Notes: generated from the sequence alone by a model not told the origin. A DNA stretch of 64,000 nt from Bacteroidales bacterium UBA1173 (GCA_002311655.1 DBYZ01000016.1:3390-67389), one strand, 5' to 3'. Shown: positions 53,801-62,457, counted from the stretch's first letter. Translations and numbers: made by a program.

Positions 53801-53953
53801 CATATCTGTAGCTAAAGCGACAGTCTTCGGACTTTCAGCATAGGCTTTTGCTTTGCTTTCCACGTGCCTTGTCACGAACGTGAATGACAACTGATACACT
53901 GTGAAAAGTGCCAATAATAATGCCAAAAGCTTAATAACTCCTTTGTTTTGCAT
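50870..53953 (-). CDS. secDF: Protein translocase subunits SecD and SecF, fused
   Basis: A 1027-residue fusion, the usual form in Bacteroidota. It has 12 membrane helices, in two RND-like sets, separated by large periplasmic loops. SecD part (about 1-620): LGLDLKGGMNVMMEV, GVAQPNIQKLEGSGRILVELPG, and GMAVDSNVIIFERIKEE in helix 4. SecF part (about 650-1027): LGIDFQGGRNYVV and GYSINNTVVIFDRIREN, holding the conserved Asp and Arg of the proton path. It uses the proton gradient to pull preproteins out of the Sec channel and would serve all T9SS cargos in this window. It has its own consensus promoter and terminator. Confidence 0.98.
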   Translation of the reverse strand: MQNKGVIKLLALLLALFTVYQLSFTFVTRHVESKAKAYAESPKTVALATDMAKGDQNAYEYYLDSIKTAKETYYLDSVGTIKIYMWQDYRKCKEQELNLGLDLKGGMNVMMEVSVSDIIYALAGNSNDETFREAMRIANEQHLNSQKDFVDLFGEAYAKLDPNARLASIFLYEFKDKGITVNSTNDEVLKVIKEETTSAIDRSYQILRTRIDRFGVAQPNIQKLEGSGRILVELPGIKDPKRVRKLLQGTAQLEFWETYKFTEIYQHFDEANARLAEIEKAGKPEKAETEEVAEDSDVALLGQMTAEDSLKKAQEKAREAYMENNPLYVVLSPSYYQNNAGQLVPGETARVGMAMVKDTANINRMLKQVASVFPRNLKFAWCVKPNIINGVELIDLVALKANRDNKCSLGGEVVTEARQDYDQNGRVEVTIQMNSEGAKAWKRLTGDNIGRQVAIVLDNYVYSYPVVNDEIPGGRSQISGGDMTVEEAQDLANILKAGKLPAPARILEENVVGPSLGQEAITSGFWSFIIAFCLVLIYMVFFYSRAGIAADIALLVNILFFFGVIASFGTVLTLPGIAGIVLTLGMAVDSNVIIFERIKEEIAAGKGLRLAIADGFKAAYSAILDGQITTFLTGFILFEFGTGPVQGFATTLMIGICTSLFTSIFITRLILEGWVNKDKEIKFSTNMTRDFLKNTHFDFIKFGKTAFIIGGIMIVISFGSLATRGLNLGIDFQGGRNYVVRFDKEVTVAQVREALANVPEFKDDAPEVKTYGPSRQVKITTKYEINSNDPEIDAKIQGMLYAGLKEFYSKDMTYDQFTSDSEKSDMMLGIMSSQKVGPTIANDVTRKAVWAVVISLVVIFIYIAIRFKRWQYGASSIIALAHDTIIVIGMYSLFYNILPFSMEVDQSFIAAVLTIIGYSINNTVVIFDRIRENVNLYPKRSWYERINDGVNSTLLRSINTSGSTLVVLLAIFIFGGETIRGFVFALLVGIFAGTFSSLFIASPIAYMLFRGKKADEKLLETPEKKRK

Positions 53954-54026
53954 TGTAAATCAATTTTTTATAATATTAAACTTTTTAATTAATTTCAAAA
54001 AATCAATTACTAAAATTTTTAGCGTG

Positions 54027-54056
54027 CAAAGATACGACATTTTTCAATGCCGACAA
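54027..54056 (-). promoter_or_regulatory. secDF promoter
   Basis: TTG (54056-54054), a 19-base spacer and TATCTTTG (54034-54027) on the minus strand, 73 bases before the secDF ATG. Confidence 0.75.
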
Positions 54057-54067
54057 AATATTTTTTA

Positions 54068-55378
54068 TTAATATTTAATCCATCTGAATATTTCTTTCCA
54101 CGACACTTTTTTGCCGTACATCAAAATACCGGTTCTGTAGACTTTACTCGCCAACCAAGTGAATACGATGAAGGTGATGAAAAGTATCACCACTGACACC
54201 GCAACCTGCCAAATTGGCACACCAAACGGTATCCTGAGCATCATGCCGACAGGGGAGGTGAACGGTATCATCGACATCCATAGTGCGAATGAGCTGTCGG
54301 GAGCAGTCGCTATGACTGATGAACAGACCATAGGTATTACCAAAAGTAAAGAAATCGGCGTGACAAACTGCTGCGTGTCCGTCTCGTTGTCGACAGCGGC
54401 GCCAACAGCAGCAAACATTGCCGAATACAAGAAATAACCTCCTATGAAATATAGGATGAAACACCATAAAATATCCTTGAAGTTGATGGAGTTTATGACT
54501 TCAAAGACCTTGGTCATAGTGCCGGCATCTGTTGTTTCAACTCCCATCTCGGCTATAGGTTCACTCATTACTGTGCCTGCAGAAAACACGTCTTGCGTCG
54601 GTAGGAATGTCGAGGCTATTCCGGAAATCGCAAGCGTCAAAACACCCCATATAAGGAACTGTGTGAGTCCAACCAAAGCGATGCCGATGATTTTCCCCAT
54701 CATGAGCTCGAATGGCTTTACGGAACTGACAATGACTTCGATGATTCTGTTTGTCTTTTCTTCAATGACACCTCGCATGACCTGTGATCCGAAAATGAAA
54801 ATCACAAAATAGATGATGACCGCAAGGAAAAGTCCGAGAATGAACTCAAACTCACTGAAACTCTTCTGCTCGCCGTCTTTCTCGCTCATGCGTATTGTCT
54901 GTACGTTGATGCTTGTCGCCGATGCCTTCACTATCTCCGGGTCAATGCCTGATGCCAGCATTTTCTGGCGTTCGACAACATTTTTCATTGATGAGCGTAT
55001 GTGTGATGTTACCGACATCGGAATCTGTTTCTCGCTGTATATCTCTGCATTGGTTGGTACATTGAGCATGGTACCTGGAATGTACAGGACACCGTCGTAA
55101 ACGCCTTCTTTGACAAGGTTTTTCGCATCGTCAATGTCGTTGTCTAAATATATAAAGGTGTTGAAATCGGTATCGTCAATCTTTCCGATAAACATTGTCG
55201 ACTCGTCAACTACCGCGATGGTTTTCTTCTCGTCGAACTTATCGGCTTGCGTCATCAGGAGGGCGGGTAGAAACATCAAAGCGGCGAAAAATATCGGCGC
55301 AAGGAATGTAATCAACAAAAACGAACGCTTTTTTACGCGTGTGAGGTATTCTCTCTCAATAATGATGCCTATTTTCAT
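54068..55378 (-). CDS. ABC-2 type permease (NatB-like)
   Basis: A 436-residue membrane protein: one N-terminal helix (about residues 20-42), an external domain of about 130 residues, and five or more C-terminal helices. EFEFILGLFLAVIIYFVIFIFGSQVMRGVIEEKTNRIIEVIVSSV is the hallmark region of NatB/YhaP-type permeases, which export Na+ or unknown molecules. The start is ATG 55376-55378 (MKIGIIIEREYL); upstream in-frame codons would overlap the ATPase gene. It pairs with the ATPase directly upstream, its start lying 5 bases inside the ATPase gene's 3' end. Confidence 0.9.
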   Translation of the reverse strand: MKIGIIIEREYLTRVKKRSFLLITFLAPIFFAALMFLPALLMTQADKFDEKKTIAVVDESTMFIGKIDDTDFNTFIYLDNDIDDAKNLVKEGVYDGVLYIPGTMLNVPTNAEIYSEKQIPMSVTSHIRSSMKNVVERQKMLASGIDPEIVKASATSINVQTIRMSEKDGEQKSFSEFEFILGLFLAVIIYFVIFIFGSQVMRGVIEEKTNRIIEVIVSSVKPFELMMGKIIGIALVGLTQFLIWGVLTLAISGIASTFLPTQDVFSAGTVMSEPIAEMGVETTDAGTMTKVFEVINSINFKDILWCFILYFIGGYFLYSAMFAAVGAAVDNETDTQQFVTPISLLLVIPMVCSSVIATAPDSSFALWMSMIPFTSPVGMMLRIPFGVPIWQVAVSVVILFITFIVFTWLASKVYRTGILMYGKKVSWKEIFRWIKY

Positions 55379-55382
55379 AAGT

Positions 55383-56240
55383 TTATTGGTTTGACGATGA
55401 AACAAGATTGATGAATATTTCGTTCATCGATGGTAGTATTTCGTTAAACGACACAAGTTCGCCTTTGCTGATGATGTCGCTTATCAATTCATTCGGATTT
55501 GTCGAACTGACGGTGAGGTGTGTCTCGCCGGTGCCGTCGAAAGGTCTGTAAACGACATCGTAAGAGTGGTTCTTGAAACGTTGTTTGATGTCGTAAACGC
55601 TGCCTTCCAAGATTTTTTCTCCTTTATTAATAAGCATGATATTGTCGCACAGCTCTTCCACTGAAGCCATGTTGTGAGTTGAGAACAGAATTGTAGCTCC
55701 TTTGTCGCGTAACTCCAGAATTTCATTTTTCAAAAGGTTTACATTGATTGGGTCGAAACCTGAAAACGGCTCGTCGAAAATCAGCAGCTTCGGTTCGTGG
55801 ATCACTGTGACGATAAACTGCACTTTCTGCTGCATGCCTTTGCTTAGTTCCTCGACTTTCTTATCCCACCAGCTGGCGATGCCGAATTTTACAAACCAAT
55901 GACGCAGACGTTTGTCGGCTTCTTTTTTCGTCATGCCTTTGAGCTGTGCAAGATATATAGCTTGTTCGCCAACTTTCATCTTTTTGTAGAGACCGCGTTC
56001 CTCTGGGAGATAGCCGATGTTGGCTATGTCATTTGGAGTCAGCGGATTCCCATTCAGCAACACTTGACCGGTGTCTGGCATGGTGATTTGGTTTAATATC
56101 CTGATGAGCGTGGTTTTACCTGCTCCGTTTGGTCCCAAAAGTCCGTAAATGCTTTGCTGTGGCACCTTTATGGAGATGTCGTTGAGCACTTTTTTCGTTC
56201 CGTAACTCTTTGAGACGTTGTTTATTTCAAGAAAATCCAT
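55383..56240 (-). CDS. ABC transporter ATPase (NatA-like)
   Basis: A 285-residue ATPase with Walker A GPNGAGKTTLIRIL, the Q-loop in YLPEERGLYKKM, signature LSKGMQQKVQF, Walker B LLIFDEPFSGFDPIN and the H-loop in FSTHNM. LSKGM in place of LSGGQ is standard in this drug/Na+ exporter group. The C-terminal extension of about 80 residues is also typical. It forms an export system with the permease gene that follows; the cargo is unknown. It begins 5 bases after dnaJ. Confidence 0.92.
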   Translation of the reverse strand: MDFLEINNVSKSYGTKKVLNDISIKVPQQSIYGLLGPNGAGKTTLIRILNQITMPDTGQVLLNGNPLTPNDIANIGYLPEERGLYKKMKVGEQAIYLAQLKGMTKKEADKRLRHWFVKFGIASWWDKKVEELSKGMQQKVQFIVTVIHEPKLLIFDEPFSGFDPINVNLLKNEILELRDKGATILFSTHNMASVEELCDNIMLINKGEKILEGSVYDIKQRFKNHSYDVVYRPFDGTGETHLTVSSTNPNELISDIISKGELVSFNEILPSMNEIFINLVSSSNQ

Positions 56241-56244
56241 GTCT

Positions 56245-57384
56245 TTAACTGAAGAAATCTCTTATTTTATCGAATACGCTTTTGTCGTTGGCGGTCGGTT
56301 TGGGCTTGAAATTCTCGCTTTCGAGGAGACTCTGCATTATCTTTTCCTCTTCTTTTGAAAGCTTTTTCGGTGTCCAGACATTCACGTTGATGACGAGTTC
56401 GCCAACTCTGTAGCTGTTGATTTCAGGCAGACCTTTGCCTTTCACTCTGATGATGTCGCCGCTTTGTGTTCCTGCAGGAATCTTGATGCTCACTGTTCCG
56501 TTGAGGCAAGGCACGTCGACGTTGCATCCCAATGCGGCTTGTGGCACGCTGATGAATAGGTTGTATATGAGGTCGTTGCCGTCGCGTTCGAAGTCTTTGT
56601 GTTTCTCTTCCTCTATGAGTATGAGCAGGTCGCCCGCAACTCCGTTGCGTGCTCCCGCGTTGCCTTTTCCGCGCACCGAAAGCTGCATGCCGTCAGCTAC
56701 GCCCGCCGGGATGTCGAGTTCGATGACTTCCTCACCTTTGACGATGCCGTCGCCGTTGCAGGCAGTGCATTTTTTCTTGATGACCTTACCTTCGCCACCG
56801 CAAGCCGAGCATGTAGTAACCTGTGTGAAGAACCCTGAGCGCATCACACGCTGACCCTTGCCACCGCATGCCGAGCATGTCTCCATGGCTCCGTCTTCCG
56901 AGCCGCTGCCGTTACATTTCTGGCAGGGCACATATTTGTTGACTTTAACTTTTTTCTTGACTCCTGTGGCAATCTCTTCAAGTGTCAGTTTCACGCGTAA
57001 GCGCAAGTTGGAACCTCTGTACACCGGACGTTGTGGACCGCCACCGCCGAAGCCTCCGAAATTGAAACCGAAGTTGCCGCCGCCAAACAAATCGCCTAAA
57101 ATATCTCCAAACTGACTGAAGATGTCGTTCATGGAAGCTCCGCTGAAGTCTTGTCCGTTGACTCCTGCATGGCCGTAGCGGTCGTAACGCGCGCGTTTGT
57201 TCTCGTCGCTAAGCACTCCATAGGCCTCGGCTGCTTCTTTGAACTTCTCTTCTGCCTCTTTGTCGCCAGGGTTTCTGTCAGGATGGTATTGAAGCGCTTT
57301 TTTTCTGTATGCTTTCTTTATCTCGTCGGCCGTGGCGTTCTTCGAAACCTCCAACACCTCGTAGTAATCTCTTTTCTCTGCCAT
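56245..57384 (-). CDS. dnaJ: Chaperone DnaJ (Hsp40)
   Basis: A 379-residue class A J-protein. The J domain (residues 4-70) has the HPD motif in LQYHPDRNPGD. A Gly/Phe-rich region follows at about 75-125 (GGGNFGFNFGGFGGGG). The zinc domain has four C-x-x-C-x-G-x-G repeats (CQKCNGSG, CSACGGKG, CSACGGEG, CTACNGDG), then the substrate-binding C-terminal domains. It stimulates the DnaK ATPase; dnaK is not in the window. It is 12 bases downstream of grpE. Confidence 0.98.
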   Translation of the reverse strand: MAEKRDYYEVLEVSKNATADEIKKAYRKKALQYHPDRNPGDKEAEEKFKEAAEAYGVLSDENKRARYDRYGHAGVNGQDFSGASMNDIFSQFGDILGDLFGGGNFGFNFGGFGGGGPQRPVYRGSNLRLRVKLTLEEIATGVKKKVKVNKYVPCQKCNGSGSEDGAMETCSACGGKGQRVMRSGFFTQVTTCSACGGEGKVIKKKCTACNGDGIVKGEEVIELDIPAGVADGMQLSVRGKGNAGARNGVAGDLLILIEEEKHKDFERDGNDLIYNLFISVPQAALGCNVDVPCLNGTVSIKIPAGTQSGDIIRVKGKGLPEINSYRVGELVINVNVWTPKKLSKEEEKIMQSLLESENFKPKPTANDKSVFDKIRDFFS

Positions 57385-57396
57385 TTTTCTGAAAAA

Positions 57397-57936
57397 TTAA
57401 CAACCAACAACGACTCTGGCGTAGCGTATCACCTTGCCATTCAGTTTGTAACCTTTTTGTACCACATCGATGACCTTGTCCTTCATATCTTCTGAAGGGG
57501 CTGGAATCTGTGTCAAAGCCTCGTGCTCATCGGTGTTGAAAGGCTCGCCTGCGGCTTTAATCTCTTCAAGACCTTTTTGCTCTAAAGTGCGTCTTAACTT
57601 GTTGTAAATCAACATGACACCTTCGTAATGTGTCTTGTCTTCCTCCTTCTCCATTGTTGGGAGGGCACGCTCGAAATCGTCGATGATAGGTAGAAGCGCG
57701 ACTATTGTGTTTTCGGCAGCTGTTTTTATCAGCTCAACTTTTTCATTGGCAGTGCGCTTGCGATAATTGTCATATTCTGAATAGAGACGCAGGTATTTGT
57801 CGTTAAGCTCGTTGAACTTTTCTTCAAAATTCTCCTCTTTGGTCTCTTTGACTTCTTCGTTTATCTCGGCGTTTTTAATCTCTTCTTTCTGCTTGTTCTC
57901 GTTTTTAGACTTTTGATTTTTTTTATTCTCGCCCAT
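57397..57936 (-). CDS. grpE: Nucleotide exchange factor GrpE
   Basis: A 179-residue GrpE. About 45 residues of charged Lys/Glu sequence precede the long coiled coil (residues about 45-110, LNDKYLRLYSEYDNYRKRTANEK). The beta domain ends with FNTDEHEALTQ and the GYKLNGKVIRYARVVVG signature. It releases ADP from DnaK, working with the adjacent DnaJ. No CIRCE operator was found upstream. Confidence 0.97.
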   Translation of the reverse strand: MGENKKNQKSKNENKQKEEIKNAEINEEVKETKEENFEEKFNELNDKYLRLYSEYDNYRKRTANEKVELIKTAAENTIVALLPIIDDFERALPTMEKEEDKTHYEGVMLIYNKLRRTLEQKGLEEIKAAGEPFNTDEHEALTQIPAPSEDMKDKVIDVVQKGYKLNGKVIRYARVVVGC

Positions 57937-58005
57937 AATGTATTTTGTTTTACCTTTTTCTCATAAATATTAATAAGGTATATCAAAAATCGTGCCAAAA
58001 GTTAT

Positions 58006-59316
58006 TTACATTCTTTCAATCTGTGCGCCTAACTCGATGAGACGGCCGTCAATGTTCTGATAACCACGGTCAATCTGGTCGATATTATCGATTATAGAGG
58101 TGCCGTCGGCTGACAGTGCTGCGATGAGTAGAGCTACGCCGGCGCGGATGTCAGGTGATGCCATTCTGACAGCTTTAAGCTGATGGCTGCGGTCAAGACC
58201 TATGATGTTGGCGCGGTGAGGGTCACATAAGATGATCTGCGCACCCATATCAATGAGCTTGTCGACGAAGAACAGACGGCTCTCGAACATCTTCTGATGA
58301 ATGAGAACTGTGCCCTTAGCTTGTGTCGCCACAACCAACACGATACTGATAAGGTCCGGCGTGAATCCTGGCCATGGCGCGTCGGCGATGGTGAGGATAC
58401 TGCCATCGAGGAATGTCTCCACTTCGTAGTGCTCCTGCGCCGGAATGTGTATGTCATCACCGATGAATTCCATCTTGATGCCGAGTTTCCTGAATGTGCT
58501 AGGGATGATGCCCAAGTCTTTGATTCCGGCGTCTTTGATGGTGATGTCAGATCCTGTCATGGCTGCGAGTCCGATGAATGAACCCACTTCAATCATGTCG
58601 GCGAGCAGACGGTGTGTTGTGCCGTGCAGTTTCTCAACTCCCGTGATTTTTAATAGATTGGAACCTATGCCTTCGATTTTTGCACCCATTGTGGTGAGCA
58701 TGCGGCAAAGCTGAACAAGATAAGGTTCACAGGCTGCGTTGAAGATTGTGGTGGTGCCTTTTGCCATCACTGCTGCCATCACTATGTTGGCGGTACCTGT
58801 CACCGAAGCCTCGTCAAGAAGCATGTATGTTCCTTTGAGTCCGTCTTTTGGTGCTACGAGACGATAGACATGTTCCAACCCGACAGTCTCCATTGACGCG
58901 CCGAGGTTCTGCAAACCGATGAGGTGAGTGTCCAGACGGCGGCGTCCGATTTTATCGCCTCCCGGGCGTGGCATGTAACCTTGTCCGAAACGTGCCAAAA
59001 GCGGACCGAGAATCATCACGGAGCCGCGGAGCTTTGTGGCGCGCTCATGGAAGTCTTTAGTGTCGAAATAGTCATGGTTGATGTCGGAGGCTTGAAGCAC
59101 GACCTCGCTCTTGCTTTTACGGTCGACTTTCACGCCCATGCCTCGCATCAAATCGATGAGGTTGTTGATGTCAAGGATGTCGGGAAGATTTGTGATTGTC
59201 ACCGGCTCGTCGGTAAGAAGAGCGGCGCAAAGCACCTGCATTGCCTCGTTTTTTGCACCCTGAGGGATGATGGTGCCGTGGAGTTTGTTGCCTCCGGTTA
59301 CTCTAAATGATGCCAT
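58006..59316 (-). CDS. murA: UDP-N-acetylglucosamine 1-carboxyvinyltransferase, Asp-type
   Basis: A 436-residue EPT-fold enzyme performing the first committed step of peptidoglycan synthesis, adding enolpyruvate from PEP to UDP-GlcNAc. GGNKLHGTIIPQGAKNEAM at the N-terminus contains the catalytic-region Lys and Asn; GVKVDRKSKSE and RATKLRGSVMILGPLLARFGQG are typical. The loop residue that is Cys115 in E. coli, the covalent target of fosfomycin, is Asp here: MPRPGGDKIGRRRLDTH. Asp at this site is known in fosfomycin-insensitive MurA of Mycobacterium, Chlamydia and Borrelia, and the enzyme remains active. It is 3 bases downstream of the DUF4290 gene. Confidence 0.97.
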   Translation of the reverse strand: MASFRVTGGNKLHGTIIPQGAKNEAMQVLCAALLTDEPVTITNLPDILDINNLIDLMRGMGVKVDRKSKSEVVLQASDINHDYFDTKDFHERATKLRGSVMILGPLLARFGQGYMPRPGGDKIGRRRLDTHLIGLQNLGASMETVGLEHVYRLVAPKDGLKGTYMLLDEASVTGTANIVMAAVMAKGTTTIFNAACEPYLVQLCRMLTTMGAKIEGIGSNLLKITGVEKLHGTTHRLLADMIEVGSFIGLAAMTGSDITIKDAGIKDLGIIPSTFRKLGIKMEFIGDDIHIPAQEHYEVETFLDGSILTIADAPWPGFTPDLISIVLVVATQAKGTVLIHQKMFESRLFFVDKLIDMGAQIILCDPHRANIIGLDRSHQLKAVRMASPDIRAGVALLIAALSADGTSIIDNIDQIDRGYQNIDGRLIELGAQIERM

Positions 59317-59319
59317 GAC

Positions 59320-59988
59320 TTAGTTTTTTCTGTTTGGACGATTAGGGTTATTCTGCTTAGCCTGTGGCTGATTGTTGTTCTTTTTCTTGGCGTTGTTTTT
59401 CTTCTTCTGACTTTGCTGCTGCTGGTTTTGCGGCTTGTTCAGAATCTCATTGGTAGGGATGAGCTTCGTCTCCATCGGAAGAGTGATCTCTTCACCTGAG
59501 ATCTTATACAGATCGTCGAGAATGAGCAGGTCGTTGACGGTGTCACGATTCCAGTTGAGATAATCGCGTTTCATCTGATTAGCTATATTAATAAGGATAG
59601 CCTGCTTCTTCGGACCGTCTTCCATCTCCTTGACTTTCTTCACAACGTCGTAGATGTATTGTCCGTAATGTCCGTAACGGATGTTATTCTTCTGATAACC
59701 GACGTGTTCTGGTTTCTTTTTCTGCATCTCTGGCGTCGGCGCAGGATATGGACTGTCAACATCAAGTTTGTATTCCGATATGATGTAGAGGTGATCCCAT
59801 AGCTTGTGCATGTGGTCGTTCGACTCCTTGACTTGCGGGTTCATCTGCGCCATCACGTTGACGATGAAATATGCCGCTTCCGTGCGCTGCTTGCGGTCTT
59901 CGATATCCATAAGGTGACGAATCATCACCTGGATATTACGTCCGTATTCCGAAATCACTATCTTTTCGCGTTCTGTATTATATTCCAT
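59320..59988 (-). CDS. DUF4290 protein
   Basis: A 222-residue cytoplasmic protein of family DUF4290, found in Bacteroidota and of unknown function. The conserved helical domain covers residues about 1-170 (EYGRNIQVMIRHLMDIEDR, NPQVKESNDHMHKLWDHL, IRYGHYGQYI). The last 50 residues are low-complexity N, Q and K, likely disordered and possibly RNA- or acid-polymer-binding. It directly precedes murA, a gene order that suggests a link to wall synthesis, but this is inference from position only. Confidence 0.85.
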   Translation of the reverse strand: MEYNTEREKIVISEYGRNIQVMIRHLMDIEDRKQRTEAAYFIVNVMAQMNPQVKESNDHMHKLWDHLYIISEYKLDVDSPYPAPTPEMQKKKPEHVGYQKNNIRYGHYGQYIYDVVKKVKEMEDGPKKQAILINIANQMKRDYLNWNRDTVNDLLILDDLYKISGEEITLPMETKLIPTNEILNKPQNQQQQSQKKKNNAKKKNNNQPQAKQNNPNRPNRKN

Positions 59989-59993
59989 AACTC

Positions 59994-60028
59994 TTTTAAC
60001 TTTTAACTAATAACTAAAGACTAACGAC
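59994..60028. repeat. Heptamer array next to the uvrD stop
   Basis: Five 7-base units: TTTTAAC, TTTTAAC, TAATAAC, TAAAGAC, TAACGAC. The uvrD TAA stop (60033-60031) lies 3 bases beyond. Confidence 0.75.
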
Positions 60029-60030
60029 TA

Positions 60031-62355
60031 TTATTGTTTCAAGATGCTTAACTTAGCAAATTTCAGCATCAGCATTTTATTTCCGCTCTCGTCAAAGTCG
60101 ACGGATGCTTTTTTGTTTGGACCTATGCCTTCAACCTTCACCACGGTTCCTTGCCCGAACTTCTGATGAAGGACGCGCATTCCGGCTTCGATTTCTTCGG
60201 CGTCGACAGGGATGAAGTCAGAAGGTGATGCTTTGGGGTAATGCTTAGCAGATTCCTCGCTGCGCTCGGAATGACGGGGCTGTTCATAACGCTTATCACC
60301 GCTGAAGGTCCATGCTCCTCTGCCGGAAAATGGATTGTAGCTTCTGTCTTCTTTTATGGTTGTTCCTCTAAACGAGGCTTTCTTTGTCCTTTCGATAAGC
60401 TCTGGATCTATTTCTTCAATAAATCTTGACGGCTCGCTGAGCGTGATGTTACCCCAACGGTAACGGCTTTCGGCGTAACTTAAGATTAGTTTTGTTTCTG
60501 CTCTCGTCAATGCGACGTAGAATAGACGGCGTTCCTCTTCCAAATCTTCGCGTGTGCTCAGCGATTGTATTCCAGGGAAAAGGTTTTCTTCCAATCCCAC
60601 GATGTAAACGTAGGGAAATTCCAATCCTTTTGCGCTGTGGATAGTCATCAACGTGACGTAATCGGCGTTTTCTTCTTCTTTTTGGTCCTGGTCGGTGAGA
60701 AGCGCCACGTCTTCCATGAATTTAGCCAGATTCACCGTCATCTGTTCTCCTGTGACCTCGTCAACTTGTTTGTCGCTGAACTCCTGGATGGCGTTCAAGA
60801 GCTCCTCGATATTTTGCACACGCATAACGCCATCCGGACTCTCATCTTCTTTCAATACTTTGATGATGCCGACAGTCTCGGTGATGTGTTTCGCCAATTC
60901 GAATGCGTTCATCTTATCGAGCTGCGTCTGGAAACTTTGTATCATGGTGACGAAGTTGCTCAGTTTGGTGACGGTGCCCATGTTAAACTCCGTCGACTGT
61001 TCGTTGAGCGATTTAAGAACGTCCCACACGGTGCATTTGCGCTCGTCGGCTATGACCTGCAGTTTTTGTTTGGTTGTGTCGCCGATACCTCTTGCCGGAT
61101 AGTTGATGATTCTCAACAAAGCCTGCTCGTCATTAGGGTTTATCACCACGCGGAAATAGGCGAGGAGGTCTTTCACCTCTTTACGGTCGTAGAACGAGAG
61201 ACCGCCATATATTTTATAAGGTATATCCTGTTTGCGCAACGCCTCTTCAAGCGAACGCGACTGTGCATTTGTTCTGTAAAGAATCACGAAATCCTTATTA
61301 GCCAGCTGGCGTGACATCTTGTAACCGAAAATCGAGTTGGCGACGAGTGTGCCTTCCTCGTTGTCAGATGTGGCTCTCAATAAAGTGATGAGTTCGCCTT
61401 CCTCTTTGTCTGACCAGACGTTTTTCTTGATCTGATCTTTGTTGTTGGCTATAACGCTGTTTGCCGCCTTGACGATTGTTTTTGTTGAGCGGTAGTTCTG
61501 CTCAAGGCGAATAAGACGCTGTTCGGGATAGTCTATCTTGAAGTTTAGGATGTTCTGGATGTTCGCACCGCGGAAGCCGTAAATCGACTGTGCGTCGTCG
61601 CCAACCACACAGATGTTCTCGCGCATTGCTGCGATACGTTTTATAATAAGGTATTGCGCGTAGTTGGTATCCTGATACTCGTCGACGAGGATGTATTCGA
61701 AATGTCTTTGATATTTCAGGAGAATATCCGGGAAATCGCGCAACAAAACGTTTGTGTTAAACAAAATGTCGTCGAAATCCATTGCGTTGGCGCGTTTCAG
61801 GCGGCTGTTATATGTCTTGAAAATCTCACCGATAAGTGGTTTGTTTGCGCGGCGGTCCTGTTCCTGAATCTCGGCGTTTTCGCAGTAGTCTTCAGGTGTA
61901 TAAAGTGCGGACTTCGCCATGGAGATACGATGCAGAATATATTTGGCAGGATATGCCTTTGTGTCAATTTCACGTTCTTTCAGTATCGCATTGATGAGCG
62001 TTTTGGAGTCGTCGGTGTCGTATATTGTGAACTCTGAGGTGTATCCTAAATTTGCCGCTTCGATTCTTAAAATCCTCGCAAAAATTGAGTGGAACGTGCC
62101 CATCCACACGTTGCGTGCGGCGCCCGGCTCTACGAGTTGCATAATACGTTCTTTCATCTCTTTGGCGGCTTTGTTGGTAAATGTCAGCGCCATGATTGAG
62201 AACGGATTTATACCTTGTTCAATCATATAAGCGATACGATGGGTGAGGGCACGGGTCTTGCCCGAGCCGGCGCCTGCGATTACCATCACCGGACCTTCAA
62301 TTGTTGTAACTGCCTCACGTTGAGGCTCATTCAAATACTTTAAGATGTCTGACAC
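60031..62355 (-). CDS. UvrD/PcrA-type DNA helicase
   Basis: A 774-residue SF1A helicase moving 3' to 5' along single-stranded DNA in repair and in clearing blocked forks. Motifs are: Walker A GAGSGKTRALTHR (residues about 28-40), Ia TFTNKAAKEMKERI, II LVDEYQDTN, III VGDDAQSIYGFRGAN, IV RLEQNYRST, V TIHSAKGLEF, VI LFYVALTRAE. The first codon is GTG (62353-62355). The linker before the C-terminal Tudor-like domain carries RHSERSEESAKH (near residue 694), a peptide encoded by a dispersed palindromic repeat inserted in frame. The last 60 residues (EAGMRVLHQKFGQGTVVKVEG) are the usual PcrA C-terminal domain. Confidence 0.96.
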   Translation of the reverse strand: MSDILKYLNEPQREAVTTIEGPVMVIAGAGSGKTRALTHRIAYMIEQGINPFSIMALTFTNKAAKEMKERIMQLVEPGAARNVWMGTFHSIFARILRIEAANLGYTSEFTIYDTDDSKTLINAILKEREIDTKAYPAKYILHRISMAKSALYTPEDYCENAEIQEQDRRANKPLIGEIFKTYNSRLKRANAMDFDDILFNTNVLLRDFPDILLKYQRHFEYILVDEYQDTNYAQYLIIKRIAAMRENICVVGDDAQSIYGFRGANIQNILNFKIDYPEQRLIRLEQNYRSTKTIVKAANSVIANNKDQIKKNVWSDKEEGELITLLRATSDNEEGTLVANSIFGYKMSRQLANKDFVILYRTNAQSRSLEEALRKQDIPYKIYGGLSFYDRKEVKDLLAYFRVVINPNDEQALLRIINYPARGIGDTTKQKLQVIADERKCTVWDVLKSLNEQSTEFNMGTVTKLSNFVTMIQSFQTQLDKMNAFELAKHITETVGIIKVLKEDESPDGVMRVQNIEELLNAIQEFSDKQVDEVTGEQMTVNLAKFMEDVALLTDQDQKEEENADYVTLMTIHSAKGLEFPYVYIVGLEENLFPGIQSLSTREDLEEERRLFYVALTRAETKLILSYAESRYRWGNITLSEPSRFIEEIDPELIERTKKASFRGTTIKEDRSYNPFSGRGAWTFSGDKRYEQPRHSERSEESAKHYPKASPSDFIPVDAEEIEAGMRVLHQKFGQGTVVKVEGIGPNKKASVDFDESGNKMLMLKFAKLSILKQ
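60250..60276. repeat. Dispersed repeat inside the helicase gene
   Basis: On the minus strand the segment begins CGTCATTCCGAG and ends GAGGAATCT. This is a well-known dispersed bacterial repeat whose translation in this frame is HSERSEES. It sits in a non-conserved linker. Confidence 0.8.
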
Positions 62356-62373
62356 GTTTCAAAATTTACGATG

Positions 62374-62381
62374 CAAAGATA
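62374..62381 (-). promoter_or_regulatory. -7 box TATCTTTG for the helicase gene
   Basis: TATCTTTG on the minus strand, 18 bases before the GTG start. No TTG at standard spacing. Confidence 0.55.
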
Positions 62382-62389
62382 CAATATTT

Positions 62390-62417
62390 AGTTTAAAGTT
62401 TAAAGTTTGAAGTTAAA
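62390..62417. repeat. Heptamer array between divergent promoters
   Basis: Units AGTTTAA, AGTTTAA, AGTTTGA, AGTTAAA. This is the only array in the window that is not at a gene's 3' end or inside a gene. Confidence 0.75.
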
Positions 62418-62457
62418 AGTTTTTTGAAAATATGTTTTTATTTTAATATAAACTTTG

